A stretch of DNA of 64,000 bases from Burkholderia puraquae (GTDB taxonomy: Bacteria; Pseudomonadota; Gammaproteobacteria; Burkholderiales; Burkholderiaceae). Positions 54,277-63,108 of this stretch are shown here, one piece after another. Position 1 is the stretch's first letter, and each line of letters starts with the position of its first letter. The notes beneath the pieces were generated by a model, which had not been told where the DNA came from, searched no databases, and saw nothing but the letters and a program-made list of their open reading frames with translations. The position numbers and the translations under genes were made by a program. Location of the stretch: assembly GCF_002099195.1 (NCBI RefSeq), contig NZ_NBYX01000002.1:124001-188000 (forward strand), in the 5' to 3' direction.

Positions 54277-55544
54277 TGCGCCCGCTGCTCCGGATCACGT
54301 GGGTGCTGGCCGCGCTGCATGCGGGCTTCGCGAATGCCGCGCCACGCACGGTCTACGAAGGCACGCTGCAAGGCGCCGGCGCCGTCGTGATGGAACTCGA
54401 CGATCGCCCGGCCGCGGACGGTTCGATCTCCGGCCGCTACTTCTATGCGCAGCACGGCATTGATATTCCGCTGCACGGCACGCCCGCGGAACTGGTCGAA
54501 CCGCTCGTGCGAACGCAGTTGCCGGACGATGCGCACAATGCATCGGGGTTCCGCGAGCACGCCGATTTCGATCATGCTGCGGCCACCTGGCAGGGTACGC
54601 GGGACAAGGCCGGCTATCGCGGCCGCTGGACCGATGCGCGCTCCGGCAAGACGCGCGATTTCGCGTTGCGGCGCGTCGCCGAATACGATCCCGACGCGGT
54701 CGCGCCCGGCGCCGTCGAAGCGATCACCACCGTGTCCGGGGGGGGCGTCGGCAGCGGCATCGCGCGCAGCGCGGACATCGACATGCAGCACGCGCCTTAT
54801 GCCACGCTGAAACTTGCCGGGCACGAACGGCCAGTGGGCCCCGAGATCGGCGATGGTACGGTCGCGTACCGGATGTGGAGCGACCCGCGCACTGTGCTCG
54901 CTTATCCGCGACTGAGTCGCCATCCCGATCCGGCCGTGATGACACGGGTCAACCATCTGCTGGAACAACGGCACTGGCAGATGAGTCTTGCGGCGCTCGA
55001 ATGCGCATCGACGCGCTATACCGACGACGGGCCGGCAGCCGGGACGCTCGGCAGCTACGACGACGACGAGCACGTGACGGTCACGTGGCTGTCGCACGCG
55101 GCGTTGGGTATCGTGGAATCAGGCAGCCTCTTCTGCGGCGGCGCGTACCCGGACAATCACTACGATCCGGTCACGTTCGACCTGCTGCGAGGCGCGTACC
55201 TCGACTGGAATCGCGTGATCGACGCCACTACGACAGGAACGGACGGCGACCCGGCAACGAGCCCCGCGCTGGTGGGCTTCATTACGCGGTTGCGCGCTGC
55301 GGCCACACAGGGCACACGAGTGACGGATGGCGAAGGCAATTCGCTGTCGTGCGCCGACGTGCTCCCCGAGTATCTGGCGTTCGAACTCGATGCACCCGGC
55401 AAGCTGTCGTTCGCCGTCTCCGGCATCGGGCACGCGATGGGCGCTTGTCTCGGGCCGCAACTCGATGCGCCATTTTCGGCACTCGCACCGATCCTGAAAC
55501 CGGGCGGTTCGCGCTATCTCGTACCAGGCGTCAAGCTGAAATAA
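54276..55544 (+). CDS. Large exported hypothetical protein, third gene of the unit
   Basis: The 422-residue product has signal peptide MRPLLRITWVLAALHAGFANA. A beta-rich N-terminal part (GRYFYAQHGIDIPLHG, GYRGRWTDARSGKTRDFAL) is followed by a domain with SLFCGGAYPDNHYDPVTFDLLRGAYLDW, similar in feel to DUF3298-type extracellular domains. That similarity is weak evidence. The start overlaps the previous stop, so all three genes form one coupled unit. A run of eight G at 54738-54745 lies inside the gene and could slip. Confidence 0.75.
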   Translation: MRPLLRITWVLAALHAGFANAAPRTVYEGTLQGAGAVVMELDDRPAADGSISGRYFYAQHGIDIPLHGTPAELVEPLVRTQLPDDAHNASGFREHADFDHAAATWQGTRDKAGYRGRWTDARSGKTRDFALRRVAEYDPDAVAPGAVEAITTVSGGGVGSGIARSADIDMQHAPYATLKLAGHERPVGPEIGDGTVAYRMWSDPRTVLAYPRLSRHPDPAVMTRVNHLLEQRHWQMSLAALECASTRYTDDGPAAGTLGSYDDDEHVTVTWLSHAALGIVESGSLFCGGAYPDNHYDPVTFDLLRGAYLDWNRVIDATTTGTDGDPATSPALVGFITRLRAAATQGTRVTDGEGNSLSCADVLPEYLAFELDAPGKLSFAVSGIGHAMGACLGPQLDAPFSALAPILKPGGSRYLVPGVKLK

Positions 55545-55634
55545 CGCGGCGGTGCGGGCGGTATCCGCATCGTGCCCCGGCCCGGCCGCATAGCGACGGA
55601 GCCGGGCGATGCGCACGCACCGCGGGCGCTTGTG

Positions 55635-56342
55635 TCAGGACGCGTCGCCTTGCGCATCGACATCGATGCCCAGTTCGCTGGCCATCCGCTGAACCAGCGC
55701 ATTCAGCCGCGCCACTTCATCCGCGAGGCGCTTCTGTTCAGCCTTCAGCGCTTCGAATTCGGAAGGCGGCACGGAATCGGCGCCGCCGGCATCCGCGCTC
55801 GCGAAGTCAGCCAGGTTCACTTCACCGCACATCAGGTGCATCCAGCGGTTCTCGCGCGCGCCGGGCGCACGCGGCAGCCGGACGACGAGCGCCTGCGCGC
55901 GCGCCGCGAGTTCGTCGAGGAACGCCTCGACCGACGAGATATCCGCGAAGCCGTGCAGGCGTGCGCTGTTCAGGCGCAGTTCGGCGGCCGTCTGCGGGCC
56001 GCGCAGCAGCAGGATCGTCAACAATGCGATCGCCTGGCTCGGAATGCCGAGCACGCGGTTCACGTTGTGTTCGAAACGCGGCACGCGGCTGCTGCTGCCT
56101 TCCATCACGAGGCTGAGGTGCTTCAGCCCGTCGAGTGCGGCCGTGACCTCGTCCTCGCTGACATTCATCACCGGCGAGCGCGCGGTTTTCTGGTTGCAGC
56201 CTGCGGTCAGCGCATTCAGCGACAGCGGATAGGTGTCCGGCACCGTGTGCTGTTTCTCGACGAGCACACCGAGAATGCGGGCCTCGAGAGGCGTGAGTTC
56301 GCGAAGGGCGCGTGGCGTGGGCGTATCCGGCGTGGTGTTCAT
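55635..56342 (-). CDS. YceH-family (DUF480) protein
   Basis: The protein has 235 residues from MNTTPDTPTPRALRELTPLEARILGVLVEK. The family core LTPLEARVLG-VLVEKQ and TYPLSLNALTAGCNQKTARSPVM is very clear. Two winged-helix domains follow (RGPQTAAELRLNSARLHGF), and a C-terminal coiled coil ends the protein (EFEALKAEQKRLADEVARLNALV). The function is unsettled; it may bind DNA. The longer frame to 56657 lacks family support. It is a single gene. Confidence 0.92.
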   Translation of the reverse strand: MNTTPDTPTPRALRELTPLEARILGVLVEKQHTVPDTYPLSLNALTAGCNQKTARSPVMNVSEDEVTAALDGLKHLSLVMEGSSSRVPRFEHNVNRVLGIPSQAIALLTILLLRGPQTAAELRLNSARLHGFADISSVEAFLDELAARAQALVVRLPRAPGARENRWMHLMCGEVNLADFASADAGGADSVPPSEFEALKAEQKRLADEVARLNALVQRMASELGIDVDAQGDAS

Positions 56343-56729
56343 GAGTGGCGTCGCAGCGTGCAGCAGTGAAGGGAAACAGTCGCGGCCCGTCCGGCATCGC
56401 GCACGGGCGAGCCATATGATAGCTCGCGCCGCGCGGCCCGCCGCCGCGCGCCCTTGCCGCAGCCGGCTTTCGTCCAACGTATCGGCGAGCCGGTGCTGCG
56501 CGGCAAAGGCGGTCGCGCCGCGCCGCCGATTCCGCCCCCTTGCACGTGACGGCGTTTGCGCGACGCGCATGCGGGCGCTACGATATGCGTCACCCTGACG
56601 TCCGCGGCGCCGCGCGACAGCCTTCGCACGCCACATCACGCATCGCCCGTCCCGCACGCCATGCCGCCATGCATGCGCACCGCTCGTCGACGCCGCTCAT
56701 CCGTTCACCCCTTCGAACCGTTCACCGCC
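56343..56729. other. Divergent intergenic region without a gene
   Basis: This 387-bp region between yceH and the short-chain dehydrogenase has no coding frame with a ribosome site. I see no palindrome longer than a few bases. Confidence 0.4.
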
Positions 56730-57494
56730 ATGACCGCATCCTCCTCCGCACCGCACGTGCGCGCCATCGTCACCGGACACACGCGCGGCCTCGGCGCGTC
56801 GCTCGCCGAACAACTGCTGCTCGAAGGCATCGCCGTGCTCGGCGTGTCGCGCAGCCGTCATCCGTCGCTTGCGTCGCAAGCCGGCGACCGTTTCGCCGAA
56901 ATCGAACTCGACCTGTCGGATACGTCGGCCGTCGCGGCCTGGCTGGCCGGCGATACGCTGCGCCGCTTCGTCGACGGCGCGTCGATCGTGCTGCTGTTCA
57001 ACAACGCGGGCATCGTCGATCCGATCGGCCCGTTCGCCGCGCAGGATCCGGCGATCGTCGCGCGCGCGGTCGGCGTGAACGTCGCGGCGCCGCTGATGCT
57101 GTCGGCCGCGCTCGCGCAGGCGGCATCGGCCACGACCGAATGCCGGATCCTGCACGTGTCGAGCGGCGCGGCACGCAACGCGTACGCGGGCTGGAGCGTC
57201 TACTGCGCGACCAAGGCCGCACTCGATCACCATGCGCGCGCGGTCGCGCTCGACGCGAACCGCGCGCTGCGCATCTGCAGCGTCGCGCCGGGCGTCGTCG
57301 ATACGGGCATGCAGGCGACCATCCGCTCGACCCGCGAAGACAACTTCCCGATGCGCGAGAAATTCGACCAGTTGAAGTCGAGCGGCGCGCTCGCGACGCC
57401 CGAGGCGGCCGCGCGACAGCTGATCGGCTATGCGCTGAGCGATGCGTTCGCCGCCGAGCCGACGGCCGACGTGCGGGAACTGCCGAGCCGCTAA
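56730..57494 (+). CDS. Short-chain dehydrogenase/reductase
   Basis: The 254-residue protein shows the Rossmann start AIVTGHTRGLGASLAEQLL (TGxxxGxG), LLFNNAGIVDPIGPF (NNAG), HVSSGAARNAYAGWSVYCATKAALDHHA (catalytic Ser and Y-x-x-x-K) and CSVAPGVVDTGMQATI. The sequence pattern resembles sepiapterin/benzil-reductase-like SDRs, which use NADPH; the substrate is unknown. It converges on the frameshifted gene that follows the dapA-like gene. Confidence 0.9.
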   Translation: MTASSSAPHVRAIVTGHTRGLGASLAEQLLLEGIAVLGVSRSRHPSLASQAGDRFAEIELDLSDTSAVAAWLAGDTLRRFVDGASIVLLFNNAGIVDPIGPFAAQDPAIVARAVGVNVAAPLMLSAALAQAASATTECRILHVSSGAARNAYAGWSVYCATKAALDHHARAVALDANRALRICSVAPGVVDTGMQATIRSTREDNFPMREKFDQLKSSGALATPEAAARQLIGYALSDAFAAEPTADVRELPSR

Positions 57495-57507
57495 GCCGCG
57501 CGGCCCG

Positions 57508-57761
57508 TCAACGCCCTTCGAGCCGCTTCGTCCAGTCTTCGACCTGCCGCTCCGTCCGGCGCTTTTCCAGCATCTTGCGCCAGCCGGGCGGTAGTATCGG
57601 GACGTCGCACGGCGCATCGAGCGTGCCCCCAGCCACAAGCGCGCACCGGCCAGCTGCTTGTCGATCGCGCTCGCGTGCGGCGTGCCGGCCAGCGGTCGGC
57701 TCGTACCGACCCGCACCGCGCCGACCGCGGCCGAGATCGCCGGCCGTGCCGCATCGCTCAT
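57508..57761 (-). pseudogene. Small gene downstream of the dapA-like gene, broken by a frameshift
   Basis: The ATG (57761-57759) overlaps the stop of the dapA-like gene as ATGA, a strong coupling sign. The first 45 codons (MSDAARPAISAAVGAVRV..., LAGARLWLG) have normal codon bias. The frame then fails, but the next frame continues as GTLDAPCDVPILPPGWRKML and ...QVEDWTKRLEGR, also with good bias, to a TGA at 57510-57508. Adding one G to the five-G run (CCCCC at 57626-57630 on the plus strand) would join them into an 84-residue protein. This may be a true frameshift or a sequencing error. The function is unknown. Confidence 0.65.
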
Positions 57762-58654
57762 GTCGTCACACCGTCGGGCAGTGCCGCGAGCAGGCGTTCG
57801 AGTTCGCGCGTGCGCGCGTCGCCGAGCGGCATCAGCGGCTTCCTCGGCTCGCCGGCGTCGAAGCCGCGCAGGCGCAACCCGGCCTTCACGGTCACCGGCA
57901 ACCCGCCGTTGACGATGAACTGCAGCAGCGGCAGCTGCGCATGAAAGACCGACCTGGCGCGCGCCAGATCACCCGCGTGCATCGCGTCGAACAGCGCCAG
58001 CGGCAACGCCGCATTCAGGTTCGGCGCGGCCGTGCACCATCCGGCCGCGCCCGCCGCAAGCGCGGCGAGCGCCATCGGATTGCTGCCGTTGTAGAACGGG
58101 ATCGCGCCATCGCTCAGCTGCGCGAGCCGGTGCATCCGCCCGATGTCGCCCGTGCTCTCCTTCACCATCGTCACGTTGTCGACGGTCCGGCAGATCGTCG
58201 CGATCAGGTCGGGCGACATGTCGACACCGCTCGTCGCGGGGTTGTTGTACAGCATGATCGGGATGCCGACGGCGTCGCCGATCGCGCGATAGTGCGCGAC
58301 GATCTCGTCGTTGCCGAGCTTCCAGTACGACACCGGCAGCACCATCACCGCATCGGCGCCGGCCTGCTCGGCGAAGCGCGCGCGGCGCACCGCGCCCGCC
58401 GTGGTGAGATCGGAAATGCCGACGACGGTCGGCACGCGCCGCCGCACCGCGCGAATCGACGCGGTGGCGACCGCCTCCCATTCGGCATCGGACAGGTACG
58501 CGCTCTCGCCGGTACTGCCCAGCGGCGCGATCGCGTGGACGCCGTCGGCAATCAGGCGTTCAATCAGCGCATCGAGCGCGCTCAGGTCGACACCACCGTC
58601 GGCGGAGAACGGCGTCACCGGGTAGGCAATGATGCCTTTCAGCAGGATGGACAC
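57758..58654 (-). CDS. Dihydrodipicolinate synthase/N-acetylneuraminate lyase family aldolase
   Basis: The 298-residue TIM-barrel protein begins GIIAYPVTPFSADGGVD. It has the substrate-binding loop APLGSTGESAYLS, VMVLPVSYWK, PIMLYNNPATSGVDMS with the catalytic tyrosine, and VTMVKESTGDIGRM with the Schiff-base lysine. The family cleaves or forms keto-acid aldols. Pairing with a class II aldolase and a regulator suggests sugar-acid or keto-acid catabolism rather than lysine synthesis. It follows the aldolase gene by 50 bp. Confidence 0.88.
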   Translation of the reverse strand: MSILLKGIIAYPVTPFSADGGVDLSALDALIERLIADGVHAIAPLGSTGESAYLSDAEWEAVATASIRAVRRRVPTVVGISDLTTAGAVRRARFAEQAGADAVMVLPVSYWKLGNDEIVAHYRAIGDAVGIPIMLYNNPATSGVDMSPDLIATICRTVDNVTMVKESTGDIGRMHRLAQLSDGAIPFYNGSNPMALAALAAGAAGWCTAAPNLNAALPLALFDAMHAGDLARARSVFHAQLPLLQFIVNGGLPVTVKAGLRLRGFDAGEPRKPLMPLGDARTRELERLLAALPDGVTT

Positions 58655-58704
58655 GATAGGTATTCCTCAGTAATGGTCGGATAGGGAAGCGACGAATCGC
58701 CCGC

Positions 58705-59487
58705 TCATGCGACGCAGTCCTGGTGCGTACGCAAGGCCCTGCGTGCGTAGTAGTCGAACGTCACGGCATCGCGCTTCGGCTTCGAAATCCAGTCGTGCGC
58801 CTCGCGCGCCAGCGCCGGCGGCACCGGCTTGATCTCGCCGGCCGACATCGCGAGCAGTTGCAGCTTCGCGGCCCGCTCGATCAGCAGCGCGAGAATGCAC
58901 GCTTCCTCGATCGTCTTGCCCACCACGAGCTGGCCATGGTGCGACAGCAGGATCGCGCGCTTGCTGCCGAGCGCCTTCGAGATGATCTCGCCCTCCTCGT
59001 TGCCGACCGGCACGCCGGGCCAGTCCTTCAGGAACGCACAATCGTCGTACAGCGGGCAGGTATCCATGTGCGACACGACGAGCGGCTGCTCGAGCATCGA
59101 CAGCGCCGCGACATGCGCCGGATGCGTATGGATGATGCAGTTCACGTCCGGGCGCTCGCGGTAGATCCACGTGTGGAACCGGTTGGCCGGATTCGGGATG
59201 CCTGCGCCGTCGACAACGTCGAGATCCTCGTTGACGCGCAGCAGGTTCGCGGCCGAGATCTCGTCGAAACCGAGCCCGAGCCGCTGCGTGTAGTAGGTGC
59301 CGGCGTCGCCCGCGCGGCAGGTGATCTGCCCGGCCAGGCCGGAATCGTGACCGGCGTCGAACAGGATCCGGCACGTGAGCGCGAGCTTCTGCCGCGCGGA
59401 CCAGCCGCTGTCGCCCACCTCGCTGTCAAGACGCCGCTCCGCCAGCGCGACCAGCGCCGCCTTCGTCAGATTCAGCGTTTCCGCCAT
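58705..59487 (-). CDS. Class II aldolase/adducin-family protein
   Basis: The protein has 260 residues; AGGAGGTG lies 5-6 nt before the ATG at 59487, which decides the start. Typical segments are GLAGQITCRAGDAGTYYTQRLG, CIIHTHPAHVAALSML (metal-binding His-x-His), ILLSHHGQLVVGKTIEEA and the C-terminal tail. Members are zinc-dependent aldolases, epimerases or decarboxylases acting on phosphorylated or free sugar acids. It is the first gene of the operon with the dapA-like gene, divergent from an XRE-cupin regulator. Confidence 0.9.
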   Translation of the reverse strand: MAETLNLTKAALVALAERRLDSEVGDSGWSARQKLALTCRILFDAGHDSGLAGQITCRAGDAGTYYTQRLGLGFDEISAANLLRVNEDLDVVDGAGIPNPANRFHTWIYRERPDVNCIIHTHPAHVAALSMLEQPLVVSHMDTCPLYDDCAFLKDWPGVPVGNEEGEIISKALGSKRAILLSHHGQLVVGKTIEEACILALLIERAAKLQLLAMSAGEIKPVPPALAREAHDWISKPKRDAVTFDYYARRALRTHQDCVA

Positions 59488-59545
59488 GTTCACCTCCTGA
59501 ATGGATCGGGTCGGCCGGGCCGTCCGCAGCCGTTTCCCCGCGAAA

Positions 59546-59583
59546 CATGACACACAATACACCACAGGACACTTTGTGTCATG
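59546..59583. promoter_or_regulatory. CATGACACA/TGTGTCATG operator
   Basis: A perfect 9-bp inverted repeat (59546-59554, 59575-59583) has a 20-bp centre in which GACAC recurs (59568-59572). It lies in the 133-bp gap between the divergent aldolase and XRE-cupin genes. TACAAT at 59587-59592 may be the regulator's -10, so binding here would affect both promoters. Confidence 0.65.
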
Positions 59584-59620
59584 CGTTACAATCGGTTTTT
59601 CGAAGGACACCCGGCGCCCC

Positions 59621-60163
59621 ATGACGATTCGCCTGAAGCTGCTCAGAAAACAGAAGGGCTGGACGCTCGACGTGCTGGCCGACGAGACGGGCCTCACCAA
59701 GAGCTACCTGTCGAAAGTCGAGCGCGGCCTGAGCGTGCCGTCGATCGCGGTTGCGCTGAAGCTGTCGAAGGCACTGAATATCGACGTCGAGCAGTTGTTC
59801 TCGGAAAGCCACAACCGCGAGCTGATCACGGTCACGCGCGCCGGCGAGCGCACGGCGATGGGCGCAGCGGCCGACCGCCAGGCACACCGCTTCGAAAGCA
59901 TCGCGGCCAGCGTCGCACCGAAGAAGATGCTGCCGTTCGTCGTGCATCCGCCGCACGAGTTCGTCGCGTCGACGTTCCGCGAACACGAAGGCGAGGAATT
60001 CCTGTTCGTTCACAAGGGTCGCGTCGAAATCGAATTTCCGAACGAGACGGTGCAACTCAAGGCCGGCGATTCAGTCTATTTCAACGCACTCATCCCGCAC
60101 CGCACGCGCAGCCTCGGCGCCGCGCAGGCGGAGATCCTTGTCGTCGTCAGTCACGACGACTAG
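59621..60163 (+). CDS. XRE-family regulator with cupin domain
   Basis: The protein has 180 residues. The helix-turn-helix at about 5-60 reads LKLLRKQKGWTLDVLADETGLTKSYLSKVERGLSVPSI. The cupin at about 105-175 includes HEGEEFLFVHKGRVEIEFP and SVYFNALIPHRTRS. It is divergent from the aldolase/dapA-like operon with an inverted repeat between them, so it very likely controls that operon and itself. The HutC-type gene follows 30 bp later on the same strand. Confidence 0.9.
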   Translation: MTIRLKLLRKQKGWTLDVLADETGLTKSYLSKVERGLSVPSIAVALKLSKALNIDVEQLFSESHNRELITVTRAGERTAMGAAADRQAHRFESIAASVAPKKMLPFVVHPPHEFVASTFREHEGEEFLFVHKGRVEIEFPNETVQLKAGDSVYFNALIPHRTRSLGAAQAEILVVVSHDD

Positions 60164-60193
60164 CATCGTCACTTCTTCGCGCAAGGATCCCCG

Positions 60194-60931
60194 ATGGTCA
60201 CGAAGGCCACCGCACCGTTCCAGCAGATCAAGACGCTCGTTCGCCAGAACGTCGAATCGGGCGACTGGCGCCCCGGCGATCGCATCCCGTCCGAACTCGA
60301 TCTCGCCGCGCAATTCGGCGTCGCGCGCATGACGGTCAACCGCGCGCTGCGCGAGCTGACCGAGGAAGGCGTGCTGAAGCGCGTCGCGGGCGTCGGCACC
60401 TTCGTCGCCGAGGTGAAGCCGCAGTCGAACCTGCTGATGATCGCGCACATCCGCGACGAAATCCGGGCGCGCGGGCACGAATACCGCTGCCGCGTGCTGA
60501 ACCAGTCGAGCGAACCCGCGTCGTTCGACGTCGCGGCCGCGTTCGGCCTGCCGGTCAATACGCCGGTCTTTCACGTGGTGTGCGTGCACGAGGAAAACGG
60601 GCGCCCGATCCAGCTCGAGGATCGCTACGTGAATCCGGCCGCCGCGCCCGGCTTCATCGACCAGGATTTCCAGGTCGAACCGCCATCCGAATACCTGTAC
60701 AACAACGTGTCGCACGACGAACTGGAGATCGAGCACGTGGTCGATGCGTCGCTGCCGACCGGCGAACAGGCGCGGCTGCTCGACATGCGTGCCGACGAGC
60801 CGTGCCTCACGCTCACGCGCCGCACCTGGACGAACGGGCTGCCCGTCACGTTCGTGCACTTCCTGCATCCGGGCAACCGCTACCGGCTCGGCTCGCGCTT
60901 CAAGCCGGGCGCCGGACGCCACCCGACCTGA
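60194..60931 (+). CDS. hutC: GntR/HutC-family repressor (histidine-utilisation type)
   Basis: The protein has 245 residues. The GntR winged helix at about 8-75 reads VESGDWRPGDRIPSELDLAAQFGVARMTVNRALRELTEEG. The UTRA effector domain follows, with RGHEYRCRVLN, GRPIQLEDRYVN and LTLTRRTWTNGLPVTFVHFLHPG, the last typical of HutC. In known systems HutC binds urocanate and controls hut genes. No hut enzymes are in this window, but an amino-acid binding protein lies 1 kb away. It could be an orphan or belong to a split regulon. Confidence 0.85.
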   Translation: MVTKATAPFQQIKTLVRQNVESGDWRPGDRIPSELDLAAQFGVARMTVNRALRELTEEGVLKRVAGVGTFVAEVKPQSNLLMIAHIRDEIRARGHEYRCRVLNQSSEPASFDVAAAFGLPVNTPVFHVVCVHEENGRPIQLEDRYVNPAAAPGFIDQDFQVEPPSEYLYNNVSHDELEIEHVVDASLPTGEQARLLDMRADEPCLTLTRRTWTNGLPVTFVHFLHPGNRYRLGSRFKPGAGRHPT

Positions 60932-61010
60932 TCCTTCATCCACGCACACGAGCGCGGCGGCCGATTCGTCAGGAAACGGCCGCCGCGTCCGTCATGCACG
61001 CCCGGCAACG

Positions 61011-61859
61011 TCAGATCGCGCCGGCCTGCCCCGCGCCACGCGACCACACGACCGGAAACAGCGGGTGATCGAGCGGCGCGCCGTCGGGCAGCTGCGCCGC
61101 GAGCTCGGGGAAATCGGGCGACGTCTTCCAGCGGCGCGGCGCGTGGCGGACATCGTCGCCGACGAAGCGGATCGAGAACGCGCGCCGCCGGTTCTGCGTC
61201 CCGCCCGACGCGTGGAGCGTGAGCATCCGGAAGCACACCATGTCGCCAGGCTCGAGCGCCCAGTGGCGGATCGGGAAGGCCGCGCGATCCGCTTCGATGT
61301 CGGGCAGGTCCGCCAGGCTGCCTTCCGGAAACCACTTCGCTTCCTTGTCCATGAACGTGCGCGGCATCAGCCACGGCCCGCGATGCGAGCCCGCGACGAA
61401 TTCCAGCGTCGATTCCAGCGGCACCGGATCGACCGGAATCCACATGCTGACGTTGTCGTCGCCCTCGATGTTGTAGTACGGCTGGTCCTGGTGCCACGGC
61501 GTGCGCTGCCGCGTGCCGGGCTCCTTCACGAGCAGGTGGTCGTGATGCAGCCGCACGCTGTCGGTGCCCATCAGCGCGGCGGCCACCGACGGCGCCGGCG
61601 AGCGCACGATGAAGTCGCGATACGCGTCGTTGTGCTGCCAGTTGCAGAAATCCTCGAAGAACCAGCCCGGATCGTCGGGCCGGCTCGCGACTTTCGCGCG
61701 CGCGCTCGGCTGCGCGAGATTCGCGTCGATGCCGGCGCGCAGCGCGGCGACTTCGTCGGGCGAGAAGATGCCCTTGATGCAGACCGCGCCTTCCTCGCGG
61801 AACGCGGCGATCAGCTCGGGCGTCACGGCTTGCGCGACGCGATCCTGGATACTCGTCAT
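61011..61859 (-). CDS. Phytanoyl-CoA dioxygenase (PhyH)-family protein
   Basis: The 282-residue product starts MTSIQDRVAQAVTPELIAAFREEGAVCIKG. The Fe(II)/2-oxoglutarate facial triad is seen as TPWHQDQPYYN (H-x-D) and the distal MLTLHASGGTQNRRRAFSIRF (His and the oxoglutarate-binding Arg). The PhyH family hydroxylates diverse small molecules; the substrate here is unknown. It is 31 bp from the binding-protein gene upstream on the same strand, so both are probably co-transcribed. An ATG at 61886 is also in frame. Confidence 0.88.
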   Translation of the reverse strand: MTSIQDRVAQAVTPELIAAFREEGAVCIKGIFSPDEVAALRAGIDANLAQPSARAKVASRPDDPGWFFEDFCNWQHNDAYRDFIVRSPAPSVAAALMGTDSVRLHHDHLLVKEPGTRQRTPWHQDQPYYNIEGDDNVSMWIPVDPVPLESTLEFVAGSHRGPWLMPRTFMDKEAKWFPEGSLADLPDIEADRAAFPIRHWALEPGDMVCFRMLTLHASGGTQNRRRAFSIRFVGDDVRHAPRRWKTSPDFPELAAQLPDGAPLDHPLFPVVWSRGAGQAGAI

Positions 61860-61890
61860 GGTGTGCCTGTCGATTGAATGGATCACGGAA

Positions 61891-62694
61891 TCACGGTGCG
61901 GACGTCAGCTGCTGTTTCGCGCCGTAGATGTCGAAGTCGAAATACTTCGCGGCGATCTTCTGGTACGTGCCGTTTGCGCGGATCGCAACGATCGCGTCGT
62001 TCAGCCGCTTCTTCATCGCGTCGTCGCCCTTGCGCACGCCCATCGCGACGCCGTAGCCGGTGATCCGCACGTCGGTCACGTCGGGGCCCGCGAACGCGTA
62101 GCCCTTGCCGCGCGGCGTCTTCAGGAACGAGTAGCCGGCCTGCGTCTTGTCCTGGAACGTCGCGTCGAGGCGGCCGTTGACGAGATCCTGGTACACCTGG
62201 TCCTGGTTCTGGTACGAGACGATCGTCACGCCCTTGGTCGCCCATTCGGCCTTCGCGTAGGCCTCCTGCGTCGTGCCCTGGTCGATCCCGATGCGCTTGC
62301 CCGCGAGCGACGCGGCGGTTGGCAGCAGCGTCGAGCCGACCGGCGCGACGAGCGCGCCCGGCGACGCATACAGCTTGTTCGAGAAGTCGATCTGCTTGAG
62401 GCGCTCGTCGGTGGCCGTCATCGCGGACATGATCACGTCGAACTTGCGAGCGCGCAGCGCCGGAATCATCCCGTCGAAGCCCTGCTCGACCCACACGCAC
62501 TTCGCATGCAGCTGCTCGCAGATCGCATTGCGCAGGTCGATGTCGAAACCGGCGAGCGAGCCGTCGGGCTGCTTCGCTTCGAATGGCGGATACGTGGGGT
62601 CGATGCCCCAGCGGATCGTCGACGTGTCCTGCGCGAACGACACGAGCGGCGCGAACGCCAGCGCGGTAACGAGGAGCTTTGCAGTGCGGTTCAT
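61891..62694 (-). CDS. Polar amino-acid ABC transporter binding protein
   Basis: The 267-residue product has signal peptide MNRTAKLLVTALAFAPLVSFA. Family 3 binding-protein motifs are evident: IRWGIDPTYPPFEAKQPDGSLAGFDIDLRNAICEQL, GFDGMIPALRARKFDVIMSAMTATDERLKQIDF and GKRIGIDQGTTQEAY. It resembles HisJ/ArgT proteins for basic amino acids or opines. No permease or ATPase genes are adjacent, so it must use a transporter encoded elsewhere, or the operon is partial. It precedes the PhyH-family gene. Confidence 0.9.
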   Translation of the reverse strand: MNRTAKLLVTALAFAPLVSFAQDTSTIRWGIDPTYPPFEAKQPDGSLAGFDIDLRNAICEQLHAKCVWVEQGFDGMIPALRARKFDVIMSAMTATDERLKQIDFSNKLYASPGALVAPVGSTLLPTAASLAGKRIGIDQGTTQEAYAKAEWATKGVTIVSYQNQDQVYQDLVNGRLDATFQDKTQAGYSFLKTPRGKGYAFAGPDVTDVRITGYGVAMGVRKGDDAMKKRLNDAIVAIRANGTYQKIAAKYFDFDIYGAKQQLTSAP

Positions 62695-63108
62695 GGCGGG
62701 TCCTTGAAGGTCTCGACGCGGCGGGCGAACGCCGGCGTCCGGTGGGGGCGGTGCGCCGGCATGCCCGGCGCGGTACGCGAAAAGACTGGGACTTCGATGA
62801 AACTGCGATGCAGTCTAGACCGCTTAATTTTTGAGCGCAAGCGGGGGAAACGGGGGCGGGGTGGATGGAGGTCGGGCCGGGGCTCGAATCGGGAAGGATG
62901 CGTGGGGTGGTACTTGCAAAATGACCATCTGGCGGGGTTTTCAGGCCATTTTTAGGTGTTTTCCATGCGAGACGCGCGCCCGCCACGGGATGTGTTTTTC
63001 CGGATATCTATGGGATCACTATGGCTATCCAGGTGATCCCGGCACGATCTCGCCCAATGCTTTTCCAGTGGTGTGGCCGATGCACCCTATACAACGATGG
63101 CATTCCCC
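62695..63108. other. Intergenic region with a lower-GC patch
   Basis: About 62930-63110 is clearly less GC-rich than the genome and contains a perfect 8-bp inverted repeat GGGATCAC/GTGATCCC (63012-63019, 63033-63040). No complete gene is seen. It directly abuts the truncated ankyrin gene, so it may be inserted or rearranged DNA. Confidence 0.5.

Noticed and set aside
60194..60931. A local histidine-utilisation operon
   Set aside because: No hutH, hutU, hutI or hutG gene is in the window; only the repressor-type gene and an unlinked binding protein are present.
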